Origin: Rhodococcus oryzae
GTDB taxonomy: Bacteria; Actinomycetota; Actinomycetes; Mycobacteriales; Mycobacteriaceae
NCBI RefSeq assembly: GCF_005049235.1
Contig: NZ_SUMD01000006.1
Coordinates: forward strand, 305,594 to 369,593
Length of the DNA: 64,000 nucleotides
Direction of reading: 5' to 3'
The number at the start of each line of letters is the position of its first letter. Positions within the stretch are counted from its first letter, which is position 1. Both the position numbers and the translations under genes were made by a program. Of the stretch, positions 1 to 10,064 are shown piece by piece. Under the pieces are notes generated by a model. The model was not told the DNA's origin and searched no databases. It saw only the letters and a program-made list of their open reading frames with translations.

Positions 1-1
1 G

Positions 2-1012
2 GTGCGCACCAGTGGAGGCGACATGGGCGCGGCGATCGTGATGGACGCCCGCACCGGGGCGGTACTGACGCTGGCCAGCGTGCCCGGATTCGACAACAAC
101 CTCTACGGCCCCCCGGTCGACACGGTCGCGCTGGCGGCACAGACCGAGGGGCCCGGGCCGGGACGGATGCTCAACCACGCCGCCCAGTCCGCGGCACCGC
201 CGGGCTCGGTCTTCAAGATCGTCGTCGCTGCGGCGAACGCGAAGTACAACGTGCTGTCGCCGGACGCCGTACTCGCAGGCGGTGCGGCATACACCTACGG
301 AGGACACACATTCGCGAACTGGCAACCGATGGGACCGAACAGTTTGGTCGGCGCGCTCCAGTGGTCGGACAACGTCTACTTCTACCAACTCGCGGATCTC
401 CTCGGCCCCGAACGAATAGCGGCGACCGCTACCGAGCTGGGTGTTGGCGAGGAATCGGGGATCGACCTGCCCGGCGAATCCGTGGGGTTCCTCGGCACAC
501 CGGAGAACGTCGCCGACATCGGGGGAACCTGGTATCCCGGGTCGACGCTGCTGATGGGGATCGGTCAGGGCACCGTCAGCGCGACTCCGGTGCAGTTGGC
601 GCGCTGGACGTCGGGCATCGCCACCGGCTCGACGGTGACACCCCAGCTTGCGGCGGCGTATGGGCCGGACGCCTTACCCATTCCCACCGCGGAGCCCCGT
701 CGGCTGTCCTTCGCGGACCAACTCGGCCCCGTGCGAGCGGGGATGCGGGCATCTGCCGCAGCCGGTACCGCAGGGCAGCTGGCCACCTTGCCGGTTGCGG
801 CGGGTGCCAAGACGGGAACGGCGGAGGATCCGTCGGCGCCAGGGAAGGGTCTCAATGCCTGGTTCTCGGCGGTGGTGCCCTTCGACGCTCCGGAGATCGT
901 GGTCTCGGTGCTGGTCCGTGGCGGTGGTTTCGGATCGGCGACGTCCGGGCCCGTTGCCAAGAAACTCCTCGAGCGTTACCTCGCGCAACCCCGGGCGGTG
1001 CCGAACCGCTGA
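2..1012 (+). CDS. Class B penicillin-binding protein (PBP2/PbpA-like), C-terminal part
   Basis: This is the transpeptidase domain of a D,D-transpeptidase that crosslinks peptidoglycan outside the membrane. The reading frame is open at the left edge, so the GTG at base 2 is probably internal and the signal anchor and dimerisation domain lie outside the window. All three penicillin-binding motifs are present in the visible 336 residues: SVFK (S69 nucleophile, K72), SDN (122-124) and KTGT (270-273). No glycosyltransferase domain is seen, but the missing N-terminus limits that statement. It converges on an MreB-like gene, which recalls the mreB-pbp2 association of elongation clusters. The family is certain; the exact orthologue is not. 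Confidence 0.9.
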   Translation: MRTSGGDMGAAIVMDARTGAVLTLASVPGFDNNLYGPPVDTVALAAQTEGPGPGRMLNHAAQSAAPPGSVFKIVVAAANAKYNVLSPDAVLAGGAAYTYGGHTFANWQPMGPNSLVGALQWSDNVYFYQLADLLGPERIAATATELGVGEESGIDLPGESVGFLGTPENVADIGGTWYPGSTLLMGIGQGTVSATPVQLARWTSGIATGSTVTPQLAAAYGPDALPIPTAEPRRLSFADQLGPVRAGMRASAAAGTAGQLATLPVAAGAKTGTAEDPSAPGKGLNAWFSAVVPFDAPEIVVSVLVRGGGFGSATSGPVAKKLLERYLAQPRAVPNR

Positions 1013-1058
1013 TCCCGTGCCCGCACGAGGCCATCGCCGTCGAGCGGATCAGGGCCGA

Positions 1059-2048
1059 TCAGTCGCTGTAGGCGGCAACCACTTCGGGGTGGTCGAGACA
1101 CGCGGTCGCACCTTCGGCGACGCAGGTCAGCGGGCGCTCGGCCGTCTTCACAGGGAGCCCGAAGGACTCTTCGAGCAGCTGCGACAGGCCGCGTAGAAGC
1201 GACCCGCCGCCGAGCACCAGGAGCCCCTCCGACATCACGTCACCGATCGCCTGCGCGGGAATGTCCTCCAGACATTCGGCCAGTGTCTGCACGATCCCAA
1301 TCGCGGTCGGCCGCAGCGCATCCACGATCTCCTCGGTCTCGAGTGTGACCAGCCGTGCCCGGCCGGTCACGGCGTCGCGGCCCTCGACGACGAGGGACTG
1401 CCCCTCGGAGGTCTCGGGCGCACCGACCTTCACTCGCTCGGCGGTGAGCTCGCCGACGATGATGTTGTGCTCGGTCCGCAGGTAGTGAGACAGCGCGTTG
1501 GTCAGTTCATCCCCCGCCAGTCGGCAACTGCGATGCGAGAGCATGCCACCGAAACAGAATGCCGTGACTTCCGAAGTGCCGCCGCCGATATCGACGACAA
1601 GGTGGGCGCGGGGTTCGAGTGGGTTGATCCCGCAGCCGAGTGCCCCAGCGACCGGCTCCGGGATCAACCCGACCTTGCGCAGGCCGGCCTCGTGTCCGAC
1701 CTCGAGTAGTGCCCGTCGCTCGAGAGAGGTGGCGCCCGCAGGAACAGAGAAGACCCCCTTCGGCCGCAGACCGTAGTGTCTGCTCGGGGCCGCGCGTTTG
1801 ATGACGGCCGTGACGAATGCCCTGGCCGACTCGAGGTCGACGATCACCCCATCGCGCATCGGACGAACGGGCGTGACTCCCACGGGATTGCGGCCGACCA
1901 GGTCGCGCGCGTCGATGCCGATCGAGAGAGCGTGGTGCGGATCTTTTTCTCGAACGAGCATGAACGATGGCTCGTTCAGGACGATGCCGTCTTCGGGGGT
2001 GCCGACGACAGTATTGGTGGTTCCGAGATCGATACCAAGTCCGCTCAC
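1059..2048 (-). CDS. mreB: MreB-like rod-shape actin homologue
   Basis: This is an actin/Hsp70-fold ATPase of the MreB family, which forms membrane-bound filaments that guide cell-wall synthesis. The ATP-binding motifs are in order: phosphate-1 GIDLGTTNT at the N-terminus, phosphate-2 VVDIGGGTSE in the middle and adenosine motif LVLGGGSLLRGL near the end. The frame is open to 2156, but the GTG at 2048 is the better start. It has GGAGG five bases upstream and places the phosphate-1 loop where MreB proteins normally begin, giving 329 residues. MreB is generally missing from mycobacteria and corynebacteria, which grow from the poles with DivIVA/Wag31, so its presence beside a class B PBP is notable. 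A divergent MreB-like or Hsp70-like role is possible. Confidence 0.82.
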   Translation of the reverse strand: MSGLGIDLGTTNTVVGTPEDGIVLNEPSFMLVREKDPHHALSIGIDARDLVGRNPVGVTPVRPMRDGVIVDLESARAFVTAVIKRAAPSRHYGLRPKGVFSVPAGATSLERRALLEVGHEAGLRKVGLIPEPVAGALGCGINPLEPRAHLVVDIGGGTSEVTAFCFGGMLSHRSCRLAGDELTNALSHYLRTEHNIIVGELTAERVKVGAPETSEGQSLVVEGRDAVTGRARLVTLETEEIVDALRPTAIGIVQTLAECLEDIPAQAIGDVMSEGLLVLGGGSLLRGLSQLLEESFGLPVKTAERPLTCVAEGATACLDHPEVVAAYSD

Positions 2049-2193
2049 GTCGGCCTCCGAGAGGTGTTCCAGCGAGATGGTTTGATCGTACGCAGCGGCT
2101 CCGGCGTTCGGTCGATATCGCGCTGACTCGCCAAAGATCTCGCGAATCTGTCCCAACCCGGTGGCGTCGTCGCAGTCGGCAAGGCGCCCGGAT

Positions 2194-2547
2194 CTAGCCG
2201 GCGGTCGCGCGCACCGGCTCGGTGGACCTCATCAGCTCGGCCCACGACTCGACGTTCGGGTGGCGCTTGAGCAGCGCCCGGCGCTGACGCTCGGTCATCC
2301 CGCCCCAGACACCGAACTCGACGCGGTTGTCGAGGGCCTCGGCGCCGCACTGGACGATGACAGGGCACCGGCGGCACGCGGCGGCCGCCTCGCGTTGGGC
2401 GGCGCCGCGCACGAACATCTGATCGGGGTGCTCGGCGCGGCACAGCGCGCGCTCCACCCAGGTGTGTGGCAGGGCGAGGCGCGGGTAGTCGCAGCCGGCG
2501 GGGGCGGAGCCCCCCGACTCCGATCGGGAGCGGTCTGAGCAGATCAC
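2194..2547 (-). CDS. whiB4: WhiB-family iron-sulfur regulator, WhiB4-like
   Basis: This is a small redox-responsive DNA-binding protein that should carry a [4Fe-4S] cluster. Four cysteines form C36-x21-C58-x2-C61-x5-C67, followed by the turn motif GVWGG (79-83) and the basic stretch TERQRRALLKRHP. The segment around FVRGAAQR and ALDN-VEFGVWGG closely recalls M. tuberculosis WhiB4 (Rv3681c), a regulator of oxidative stress that lies beside the PBP gene ponA2; here too a PBP gene is close by. The GTG start at 2547 has GAGG four bases upstream. The gene is 117 residues, normal for the family. A strong hairpin (2581-2617) separates it from the ABC operon upstream. Confidence 0.92.
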   Translation of the reverse strand: MICSDRSRSESGGSAPAGCDYPRLALPHTWVERALCRAEHPDQMFVRGAAQREAAAACRRCPVIVQCGAEALDNRVEFGVWGGMTERQRRALLKRHPNVESWAELMRSTEPVRATAG

Positions 2548-2575
2548 GAGACCTCATGCTGCCCCGGATCGGTCC

Positions 2576-2622
2576 CGAGTGATGGACAGTTGACCGGAAG
2601 TTGGTCAACTGTCCATCTCGGG
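2576..2622 (-). terminator. Strong stem-loop ending the TetR-ABC operon
   Basis: Arms GATGGACAGTTGACC (2581-2595) and GGTCAACTGTCCATC (2603-2617) are perfect complements separated by seven bases. CCCGA and TCGGG outside them add about five pairs across a two-base bulge. The hairpin begins 15 bases after the stop of the ABC permease gene and lies before the whiB start on the same strand, so it most likely ends the exporter transcript. There is no T-run, as is common for actinobacterial terminators. An operator for whiB4 is the alternative. Confidence 0.75.
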
Positions 2623-2631
2623 GTAACGCGA

Positions 2632-4275
2632 CTACCGGATGTCGCGCCGTCGGAACGCGATCAGGCCGCCGACGAGCAGCGCCGCATCGATCGCCAGGAG
2701 CCACACGATCGGGGTGGCCTCGAATTCCGCGCCGGGCAACTTGGGTGTGTGGCTGAAGGGCTGGAGGTCGAGTACCCACTGCGGGACGCCGGAGATGGAG
2801 CCGAGCAGGAACAGGGCGACGAACGTCACAAGCACGCCCCACGCCACCGGGGTGAAACGCGGAACCAGTCCGAACAGCAGCACCGTCACGGCCGTCAGCA
2901 TCCAGACCGCGGGCAGCTGCACGAGCCCGGTGGCCAGCACCCCGGGTAGCTTCCCTCCGATATCGCCCGCCGCGATTCCGTAGGTCACCCCGGCCACCAG
3001 CCCGGCGGCGAGCAGGGCGACGGCAGGGCCCGCGATGGCGAAGACGATATGGCTTGCGGCCCATCGGATCCGGCCGACCGCACCGGAGGTCACGGACTCG
3101 GCGCGCTGCGCGGTCTCCTCGCCGTGGAGTCGCAGCGCCGAGGAGATCGCAAGCGCCGCTGCGCCGACGGCGAGCATGGTGAATGCGATCGTGATGAACG
3201 CGTCCTCGAGTGCCTGCGTTCCGCCGATCCGGCTGACGATCTCCCGGATCGCGTCGCCGCCGCCGAGCTCGTCGCCGATCCCGTGTACGACGCTTCCGAT
3301 CAGCAGGGCGTACAGGCTGATCCCGAGGGTCCATGCGATCAGCGTGCCGCGCTGCAGCCGCCAGGACAGGCCGAACGGGCCGCTCAGCGACCGCGCCGCC
3401 ATTGGCGGGCCCAGACGCTCGGCGATCACCCCCGCGCCGACATCCCGCCTGCGCAGCAGTGCATAGGCCGACGCGGTGAGCACGATCGCCGTGGTCAGGT
3501 GCAGCAGGAGCACCCACCAGCGGTCACCCGCGTACGGGCGCACCTGCAGCGACCAGCCGAGCGGCGACAGCCAGGACAGAGCGGCCGCGCCTGCGTCGCC
3601 GACGGCACGGAGCGCGAAGGCCGTTCCCAGCACGGCAAAGGCGATGCCGCGGGCGGTGCGGGCGCTGGTGCTCAGCTGCGCCGCGACGGCGGCGACCGCG
3701 GTGAACACGATCCCGGATGCCGCCAGCGCGAGCCCGAACGCGATCGAGCCCGCGCGTGGCACGTCGGTGCCGAGCAGTCCCACCGCGCCGATCAGCCCGG
3801 TCGCGATCGACGCGCCGAAGGCGACCAGCAACGCGGCGGTCAGTCCCGCGTACCGGCCGACGACGGTCGAATCGAGCAGCTCCGTCCGACCGCTCTCCTC
3901 CTCCGCCCGGGTGTGCCGGATGACGGTGAGGATCACCGCGATGGCGATCAGCGTGTAGAACATCCCGGCTTTCCAGATGCCGACGGCGCCCAGGCTGTCG
4001 TTGTAGATCTCGCCGTACATGGCGCGTTGCGCCGGGCTTCCCACGATGGTGGCCGCGAAGGCCGCCCGGTCGGCCTCGCTGGGGTAGATGCTCTCGATGC
4101 TGCCCATGTAGACGGGCGCCAGTGGCAGCGAGAGGAGCAGCACCCACAGCGGCAGCACGATCCGGTCCCGCCGTAGGAAGAGCCGGACGAAGCCGAGGGT
4201 GCCGGTGAAATTCGATGTCCCGCGCGGGACCGCCGCGGCCGGATGCCGGGGGCCCGCGACCGTCGCGGTGCTCAT
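2632..4275 (-). CDS. ABC-2 type multidrug/antibiotic exporter permease
   Basis: This is a 547-residue integral membrane protein with about a dozen hydrophobic segments. It resembles the exporter family typified by tetronasin/polyketide antibiotic permeases (COG3559). It should form the channel for the ATPase encoded just upstream. The ATG at 4275 overlaps the ATPase stop by four bases (ATGA), which indicates translational coupling, and the open frame upstream of it is only shadow. The sequence starts with a short Ala/Pro-rich cytoplasmic leader before the first helix. The substrate is unknown, but the TetR control suggests a hydrophobic toxic compound. Confidence 0.85.
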   Translation of the reverse strand: MSTATVAGPRHPAAAVPRGTSNFTGTLGFVRLFLRRDRIVLPLWVLLLSLPLAPVYMGSIESIYPSEADRAAFAATIVGSPAQRAMYGEIYNDSLGAVGIWKAGMFYTLIAIAVILTVIRHTRAEEESGRTELLDSTVVGRYAGLTAALLVAFGASIATGLIGAVGLLGTDVPRAGSIAFGLALAASGIVFTAVAAVAAQLSTSARTARGIAFAVLGTAFALRAVGDAGAAALSWLSPLGWSLQVRPYAGDRWWVLLLHLTTAIVLTASAYALLRRRDVGAGVIAERLGPPMAARSLSGPFGLSWRLQRGTLIAWTLGISLYALLIGSVVHGIGDELGGGDAIREIVSRIGGTQALEDAFITIAFTMLAVGAAALAISSALRLHGEETAQRAESVTSGAVGRIRWAASHIVFAIAGPAVALLAAGLVAGVTYGIAAGDIGGKLPGVLATGLVQLPAVWMLTAVTVLLFGLVPRFTPVAWGVLVTFVALFLLGSISGVPQWVLDLQPFSHTPKLPGAEFEATPIVWLLAIDAALLVGGLIAFRRRDIR

Positions 4276-5192
4276 GCCGACACCTTCTCCCCGGTGTGCT
4301 CGGGTCCCTCGACCTGGTAGTGCCGCAGGAACAGTTCCTCGAGCGTCGGCGGCTTGCTGACCAGGCTGCGCACCCCGGCGTCGCCGAGCACGCGGATCAG
4401 CTCGCCCAGGTGCTCGCTGTCGACCTGGCAATGGAGCGTGTGATCGTCGATCGAGACGTCCTCGACGCCGGCGAGCCGGCTGAGATCGCCCGGGTCGCCC
4501 GTCAACTCGGCGCTGATCGAGGTGCGGCTCAGGTGTCGCATCGACGACAGCGAGCCGCTCTCCACCGTCTTGCCCGCGCGGATGATCGTCACCCGATCGC
4601 ACAGCGCCTCCACCTCGGACAGGATGTGGCTGGACAGCAGTACGGTGACGCCGCGGCGGGCCGCCTCGGCGACGCTCTCGCGGAAGATCTGTTCCATCAG
4701 CGGGTCAAGGCCGGAGGTCGGCTCGTCGAGCAGGAGCAGCCGGGCGTTGGACGACAACGCCGAGATCAGCGACACCTTCTGCCGGTTGCCCTTCGAGTAG
4801 GTGCGCGACTTCTTGCGTGGGTCGAGGTCGAAGCGCTCGATGAGCTCGGAGCGCCTGGCTTCGTCGATGCCGCCGCGCATCCGGGCCAGCATGTCGATGG
4901 TCTCGCCGCCGGTCAGCGACGGCCACAGGGTGACATCGCCCGGTACGTAGGCCAGGTCGCGGTGCAGGGTGACGGCGTCGCGCCACGGGTCGCGGCCCAG
5001 AACCGTTGCGCTGCCCGCGGTCGCGCGCAGGCTGCCGAGCAGCACCCGGATGGTGGTCGATTTGCCCGCGCCGTTGGGGCCGAGGAAGCCGTGCACCTCG
5101 CCGGGCGCGACCTGCAGGTCGAGGCCGTCGAGGGCGCGGATCTGGCCGAAGGTCTTGACCAGGTCGCGAACGTCGATCAGTGGGGTCGTCAT
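4272..5192 (-). CDS. ABC exporter ATP-binding protein
   Basis: This is a 306-residue ABC ATPase of the drug-export (DrrA/CcmA-like) type. It shows Walker [10 protein letters not shown] near residue 40, a signature region of the form YSKGNRQKV instead of LSGGQ, Walker [13 protein letters not shown], and an H-loop in LLSSHILSE. The C-terminal 90 residues form the regulatory tail typical of this subfamily. Its start overlaps the TetR stop and its stop overlaps the permease start, each by four bases, so the three genes form one tightly coupled transcript. Confidence 0.93.
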   Translation of the reverse strand: MTTPLIDVRDLVKTFGQIRALDGLDLQVAPGEVHGFLGPNGAGKSTTIRVLLGSLRATAGSATVLGRDPWRDAVTLHRDLAYVPGDVTLWPSLTGGETIDMLARMRGGIDEARRSELIERFDLDPRKKSRTYSKGNRQKVSLISALSSNARLLLLDEPTSGLDPLMEQIFRESVAEAARRGVTVLLSSHILSEVEALCDRVTIIRAGKTVESGSLSSMRHLSRTSISAELTGDPGDLSRLAGVEDVSIDDHTLHCQVDSEHLGELIRVLGDAGVRSLVSKPPTLEELFLRHYQVEGPEHTGEKVSA

Positions 5193-5890
5193 GGCATCTC
5201 CTCGGTCGGGGATTCCGTGTCGGGATGGGTGGGGTCGTCGGCCTCGGTGGCCAGGAACGCGTCGAGCAGCGAGGAGTCGGTGAAGATCCCCTCGGCGTAC
5301 ATCTCGAGGGCGGGCAGGGTGATCTCGTCCGACAGGTCGCGGATGGCCGTGGCGTAGTCGAGGGTGCCCTCCCGGTCCGCCCGTATCTGCAGGTAGAGCA
5401 GCAGTGCGCCGACGTTGTTGAGGGTGAGATACCGCGCGCGCGCCTTCGGGTCGCGGCTGGCTCGCAGCTTGCCCGAGCGCACGCCGATCGCGAGGTACTC
5501 CTCGGTGTCGGTGACCATGTGTTCGAAGAGGGACTCCGCGAGTCGGCCGCCGGCCTGGAAGCTGCGCACCATGTACGCGACGACCGGCGCGTACTGCTCG
5601 AGTTCGCTGAGCGCCGCGATCGCGCCCGCTGGACCGGGCGTCGACATGGCCTGGGCCTTCTGCTCCCGGATGATCTCGAGAACGTGCGCGTCGCATTCGG
5701 CGCGCAGTCCCTCCTTGGAGCCGAAATGGTGGTTCACCAGTCCGGGGGAGACCCCCGCCGCGGTTGCGATGGCGCGGACCCCGGTGACGAAGCCCTGTTC
5801 GCCGAAGGCCCGGATCGCCGTGTCGCGGATTCGCGCGCGGGCGGTCAGGTCTCGATCTGGGGTGGCCGAGTCGGCCATTGCTGAACGCAT
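5189..5890 (-). CDS. TetR-family repressor of the ABC exporter operon
   Basis: This is a 233-residue TetR-family regulator. The N-terminal helix-turn-helix reads [22 protein letters not shown], and the C-terminal ligand domain is of the TetR_C_33-like kind often found with drug exporters. The ATG at 5890 is preferred over the GTG at 5908 because a promoter (TTGCCG, 18 bases, TAATCT) ends seven bases before it, giving a leaderless message. Neither candidate has a Shine-Dalgarno site. A 36-bp palindrome covers the promoter and start, so the gene very likely represses itself and the exporter. Confidence 0.9.
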   Translation of the reverse strand: MRSAMADSATPDRDLTARARIRDTAIRAFGEQGFVTGVRAIATAAGVSPGLVNHHFGSKEGLRAECDAHVLEIIREQKAQAMSTPGPAGAIAALSELEQYAPVVAYMVRSFQAGGRLAESLFEHMVTDTEEYLAIGVRSGKLRASRDPKARARYLTLNNVGALLLYLQIRADREGTLDYATAIRDLSDEITLPALEMYAEGIFTDSSLLDAFLATEADDPTHPDTESPTEEMP

Positions 5891-5927
5891 GTTTAGTAGA
5901 TTAAACACTCGTTCAGTCGCTCGGCAA
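5881..5927 (-). promoter_or_regulatory. Promoter and 36-bp palindromic operator of the TetR-ABC operon
   Basis: Outer arms CTGAACG (5881-5887) and CGTTCAG (5910-5916) and inner arms TGTTTA (5890-5895) and TAAACA (5902-5907) share one centre. All 13 paired positions on each side match, with only two unpaired bases between the arms. On the minus strand a -10 box TAATCT (5903-5898) and a weak -35 box TTGCCG (5927-5922) sit 18 bases apart. The operator therefore covers the -10 box and the first codons of the repressor gene. Confidence 0.8.
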
Positions 5928-5983
5928 GGGGTCTCCCGTCAAGGGGCCGTAAAAATTCGCCGACGCAGGTGGGGGCGGTGCCG

Positions 5984-6667
5984 CTATTCCGAACGCGACG
6001 CGCAGAGCAGGCCGTCGCCGACCGGCAGGAGCACCTTCGTCAGGCGGTCGTCCTCCGCGATCGCCCGGGCCGCCGCGCGCACGGCCAGGGTGGTCGCGTC
6101 GCGCTGGCTGGGGTCGGCCACGCGCCCACCGAGGAGCGCGTTGTGCAGCACGATCACCCCTCCGGGTCGGAGCAGTCGAACCCCCTCGGCGACGAACTGC
6201 GGGTGGTCCGCGGGCGAGGTGTCCACGAACACCAGGTCGTATGCGGCGTCGGCGAGGCGGGGCAGCACGTCCAGGCCCCAGCCGTTGATGAGCCGGGTTC
6301 GGCCGGGCGCGATCTCGCCGGACCGGAAGGCGTCCTTGGCAGCCCGCTGGTGCTCCGGTTCGGTGTCGATGGTGGTGAGCACCCCGTCGGCACGCATGCC
6401 GTCGAGCAACCACAACCCGCTCACCCCCGCGCCGGTTCCGATCTCGACCACGGTCTTGGCGTCGAGCATCTGGGTGAACAGGCTCAACAGCGCGCCGACG
6501 GACGGCGGAACCGGAGTTGCGCCGAGATCCTCCGCCCGTTCGCGTGCGAGCGTGAGGACCGCGTCCTCCAGGACCGATTCCTCGGTGTGAGCCAGCAGCT
6601 GCTCGGCGTTGTTGTGCACGAATCCGAGGTTATAGCCGACACGCTGCGGTGGAGTCGAGGCGCGCAC
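5984..6667 (-). CDS. SAM-dependent O-methyltransferase (Rv1220c-like)
   Basis: This is a class I methyltransferase of the caffeoyl-CoA/catechol O-methyltransferase type, 227 residues. The SAM-binding motif [16 protein letters not shown] lies near residues 72-87, an acidic turn TTIDTEPEH follows, and the metal/substrate region [10 protein letters not shown] is found later. It corresponds in sequence and position to M. tuberculosis Rv1220c, which is likewise divergent from sigE. The substrate is not known in either organism. The GTG start at 6667 has no clear Shine-Dalgarno sequence; the methionine-free stretch before residue 37 makes the exact start uncertain. The divergent promoter region is shared with sigE. 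Confidence 0.88.
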   Translation of the reverse strand: MRASTPPQRVGYNLGFVHNNAEQLLAHTEESVLEDAVLTLARERAEDLGATPVPPSVGALLSLFTQMLDAKTVVEIGTGAGVSGLWLLDGMRADGVLTTIDTEPEHQRAAKDAFRSGEIAPGRTRLINGWGLDVLPRLADAAYDLVFVDTSPADHPQFVAEGVRLLRPGGVIVLHNALLGGRVADPSQRDATTLAVRAAARAIAEDDRLTKVLLPVGDGLLCASRSE

Positions 6668-6902
6668 GTGATTTTGGCCGCTGACCCGCAGATTCTCAGC
6701 TGAACCTCAGGTTGCTCACACATCTCACACATTTGGATCGGAAAAGGTAGGGGCACACGAGATCGCTGACCGCCCCGGAAGGGGGTACCGGACGACACCG
6801 ATGAGAGGGAACAAACCCGACATTGTCGGGGTTGTGCCTTTTATTCGTATCGTCCTGTGCTCGCTCACCAGCTGTCCTTAGCAGGAGGTTTCCACAATCT
6901 CG
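6668..6902. promoter_or_regulatory. Divergent O-methyltransferase / sigE control region
   Basis: Two structures stand out in this 235-bp gap. Four CTCA repeats begin at 6695, 6706, 6715 and 6724, spaced 11, 9 and 9 bases, close to one helical turn. This is the kind of array used by OmpR-family regulators such as MprA or PhoP, which control sigE in M. tuberculosis. A near-perfect palindrome (ACAAACCCGACA at 6811-6822, TGTCGGGGTTGT at 6824-6835, one mismatch) lies in the probable sigE leader and is followed by TTTTA. It could be an operator or an attenuator. Confidence 0.55.
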
Positions 6903-7541
6903 ATGGTCAACGCCGTACCCGCCTTCGATGCGGAATTCACCGAGTCGGTGCCGACAGGCGGCACCGACGCCGCCGATCTGAGCGGCACCGCCGCCTTCGA
7001 CGCCACCGGCGATCAGACCAGCATGCCTTCATGGGACGAACTCGTCCGTGAGCACGGCGACCGGGTGTACAGGCTGGCCTACCGGCTCTCGGGCAACGCC
7101 CAGGACGCCGAGGACCTCACCCAGGAGACCTTCATCCGGGTGTTCCGCTCGCTCTCGAACTACCAGGCGGGCACCTTCGAGGGGTGGCTGCACCGGATCA
7201 CCACGAACCTGTTCCTCGACATGGTGCGGCGCCGCAACCGGATCAAGATGGAGGCGCTGCCCGAGGACTACGAGCGGGTCCCGTCCGACCGTCCGAACCC
7301 CGAGCAGATCTATCACGACGCCCGGCTCGATCCCGAGTTGCAGTCCGCGCTGGACTCGCTCGCGCCCGAGTTCCGTGCCGCGGTGGTGCTCTGTGACGTC
7401 GAAGGCCTGTCATACGAGGAGATCGGTGCCACACTGGGAGTCAAGCTCGGTACCGTACGCAGCCGAATCCACCGTGGAAGGCAGGCGCTGAAGGAATATC
7501 TGACCGCGGTGTCGGGGACAGGGAAGATGACATTCGCATGA
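6903..7541 (+). CDS. sigE: ECF sigma factor SigE (envelope stress)
   Basis: This is an extracytoplasmic-function sigma factor of 212 residues. Region 2 spans roughly residues 45-110, with the promoter-melting and -10 recognition segment [22 protein letters not shown]. Region 4 spans about 150-205, with the helix-turn-helix [25 protein letters not shown]. These stretches are almost the same as in mycobacterial SigE. The product directs transcription of envelope and heat stress genes and is held inactive by RseA, encoded next with a four-base overlap. Start choice is slightly odd: AGGAGG at 6883-6888 lies 14 bases before the ATG, longer than usual. Confidence 0.96.
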   Translation: MVNAVPAFDAEFTESVPTGGTDAADLSGTAAFDATGDQTSMPSWDELVREHGDRVYRLAYRLSGNAQDAEDLTQETFIRVFRSLSNYQAGTFEGWLHRITTNLFLDMVRRRNRIKMEALPEDYERVPSDRPNPEQIYHDARLDPELQSALDSLAPEFRAAVVLCDVEGLSYEEIGATLGVKLGTVRSRIHRGRQALKEYLTAVSGTGKMTFA

Positions 7542-7558
7542 CCGTGCAGGAGGGTTGG

Positions 7559-7963
7559 ATGACGCAGGCCCGGAAACCGCGCCGCTTCAGCTCTACCGAG
7601 CATCTGGCCAGTGAGGCGATTGCGGCGTACGTCGACGGCGAGCTGCAGATGAACGCCTACCTGCGGGCCGCGCAGCACCTGTCGATGTGTCCGGAATGCG
7701 CTGCCGAGGTCGACGCCCAGCACCACGCGCGTGGTGCGCTCCGTCAGGCCTCGGAGATCAGCATGCCCAGCTCGCTTCTCGGCGTTCTCAGCCAGATCCC
7801 GATGTGCAACCCGCTCCCGGACGCCGACGCAACGGCACAGGGCCGCGGTCGTCGCTTCGCCGAACGGTCCGGCTTCCGGCGTTCCGACGGCAAGGCGGGC
7901 GCCGTGCTCGCGGCGATGGTCACGTCGTACTCGTTCGCGTCGTCGTGGCGCAGGCGGCGCTAG
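7559..7963 (+). CDS. rseA: Anti-sigma factor RseA (zinc-binding)
   Basis: This is a small cytoplasmic anti-sigma factor that binds SigE. It contains the zinc-associated anti-sigma motif H40-x3-C44-x2-C47 inside a segment (STEHL-SEAIAAYVDGEL-MNA-LRAA-HLS) that recalls M. tuberculosis RseA (Rv1222). The ATG at 7538 overlaps the sigE stop, but the ATG at 7559 is preceded five bases earlier by AGGAGG and is the likely start, giving 134 residues. No convincing membrane helix is present; the C-terminus ends in a basic SSWRRRR. Release from SigE should follow oxidation or proteolysis as in relatives. Confidence 0.9.
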   Translation: MTQARKPRRFSSTEHLASEAIAAYVDGELQMNAYLRAAQHLSMCPECAAEVDAQHHARGALRQASEISMPSSLLGVLSQIPMCNPLPDADATAQGRGRRFAERSGFRRSDGKAGAVLAAMVTSYSFASSWRRRR

Positions 7964-7990
7964 TCGCCACCGCGGCGGTGACGATCGATC

Positions 7991-8029
7991 GCACCGCGTC
8001 GGTGACCGCGGCACGCACCGCGTCGGTGA
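7991..8029 (+). repeat. 15-bp direct repeat between rseA and htrA
   Basis: GCACCGCGTCGGTGA occurs exactly at 7991-8005 and again at 8015-8029, a period of 24 bases, in the 109-bp gap between rseA and htrA. It may be a regulator site for an htrA promoter or a simple duplication. Nothing else in the sequence decides between these. Confidence 0.5.
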
Positions 8030-8048
8030 TACTGGGATCCGTGACTGA

Positions 8049-9569
<1,521 letters not shown>

Positions 9570-9653
9570 GTGGTTCCCTCGGAGGGCAGCGTATGCGATG
9601 TGAATTCGGCACTGATAGCGGCGCGGATCGCCGCGGGCACGTAGGCTGACCCG

Positions 9654-10064
9654 GTGTTTGGCAACATTGGCTGGGGCGAGTTCATGGTCCTACTCGTCGC
9701 GGCGCTCGTGATCCTCGGACCCGAGCGGTTGCCCGGTGCCGTCTCGTGGGTGACGAAGTCGCTGCGCCAGGTCCGTGACTACGCGGGCGGCGCGACGCAG
9801 CAGCTCAAGGACGAGCTCGGCCCCGAGTTCGAGGACCTGCGCAAGCCGCTCTCCGATCTGCAGCAGCTGCGGGGGATGACGCCGCGCTCGATGATCACCA
9901 AGCATCTCCTCGACGGCGACGACTCGATCCTGACCGGGAACTTCGACGCGAAGCCGCAGAGCAGCGGCGGGCCAGGCGGCAGCGCCCTGCCCCCCACGCC
10001 GCAACGCGAGTCGGCACCGCTCGCCTCCGGCGAGCGTCCACCGTACGACGCCGACGCCACCTAG
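9654..10064 (+). CDS. tatB: Twin-arginine translocase subunit TatB
   Basis: This is a membrane component of the Tat export receptor. The single N-terminal helix ([26 protein letters not shown]) ends in the typical FGPxxLP-like hinge, followed by an amphipathic helix and a long charged tail, 136 residues in all. The GTG start at 9654 begins the family's usual short N-terminus. It follows htrA as in M. tuberculosis (Rv1224). The last four bases overlap the convergent DUF3592 gene. Confidence 0.94.
   Translation: MFGNIGWGEFMVLLVAALVILGPERLPGAVSWVTKSLRQVRDYAGGATQQLKDELGPEFEDLRKPLSDLQQLRGMTPRSMITKHLLDGDDSILTGNFDAKPQSSGGPGGSALPPTPQRESAPLASGERPPYDADAT

Noticed and set aside
6897..6902. ATC codon as an alternative sigE start
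   Set aside because: It would improve ribosome-binding-site spacing, but ATC starts are extremely rare and the ATG at 6903 suits the protein.
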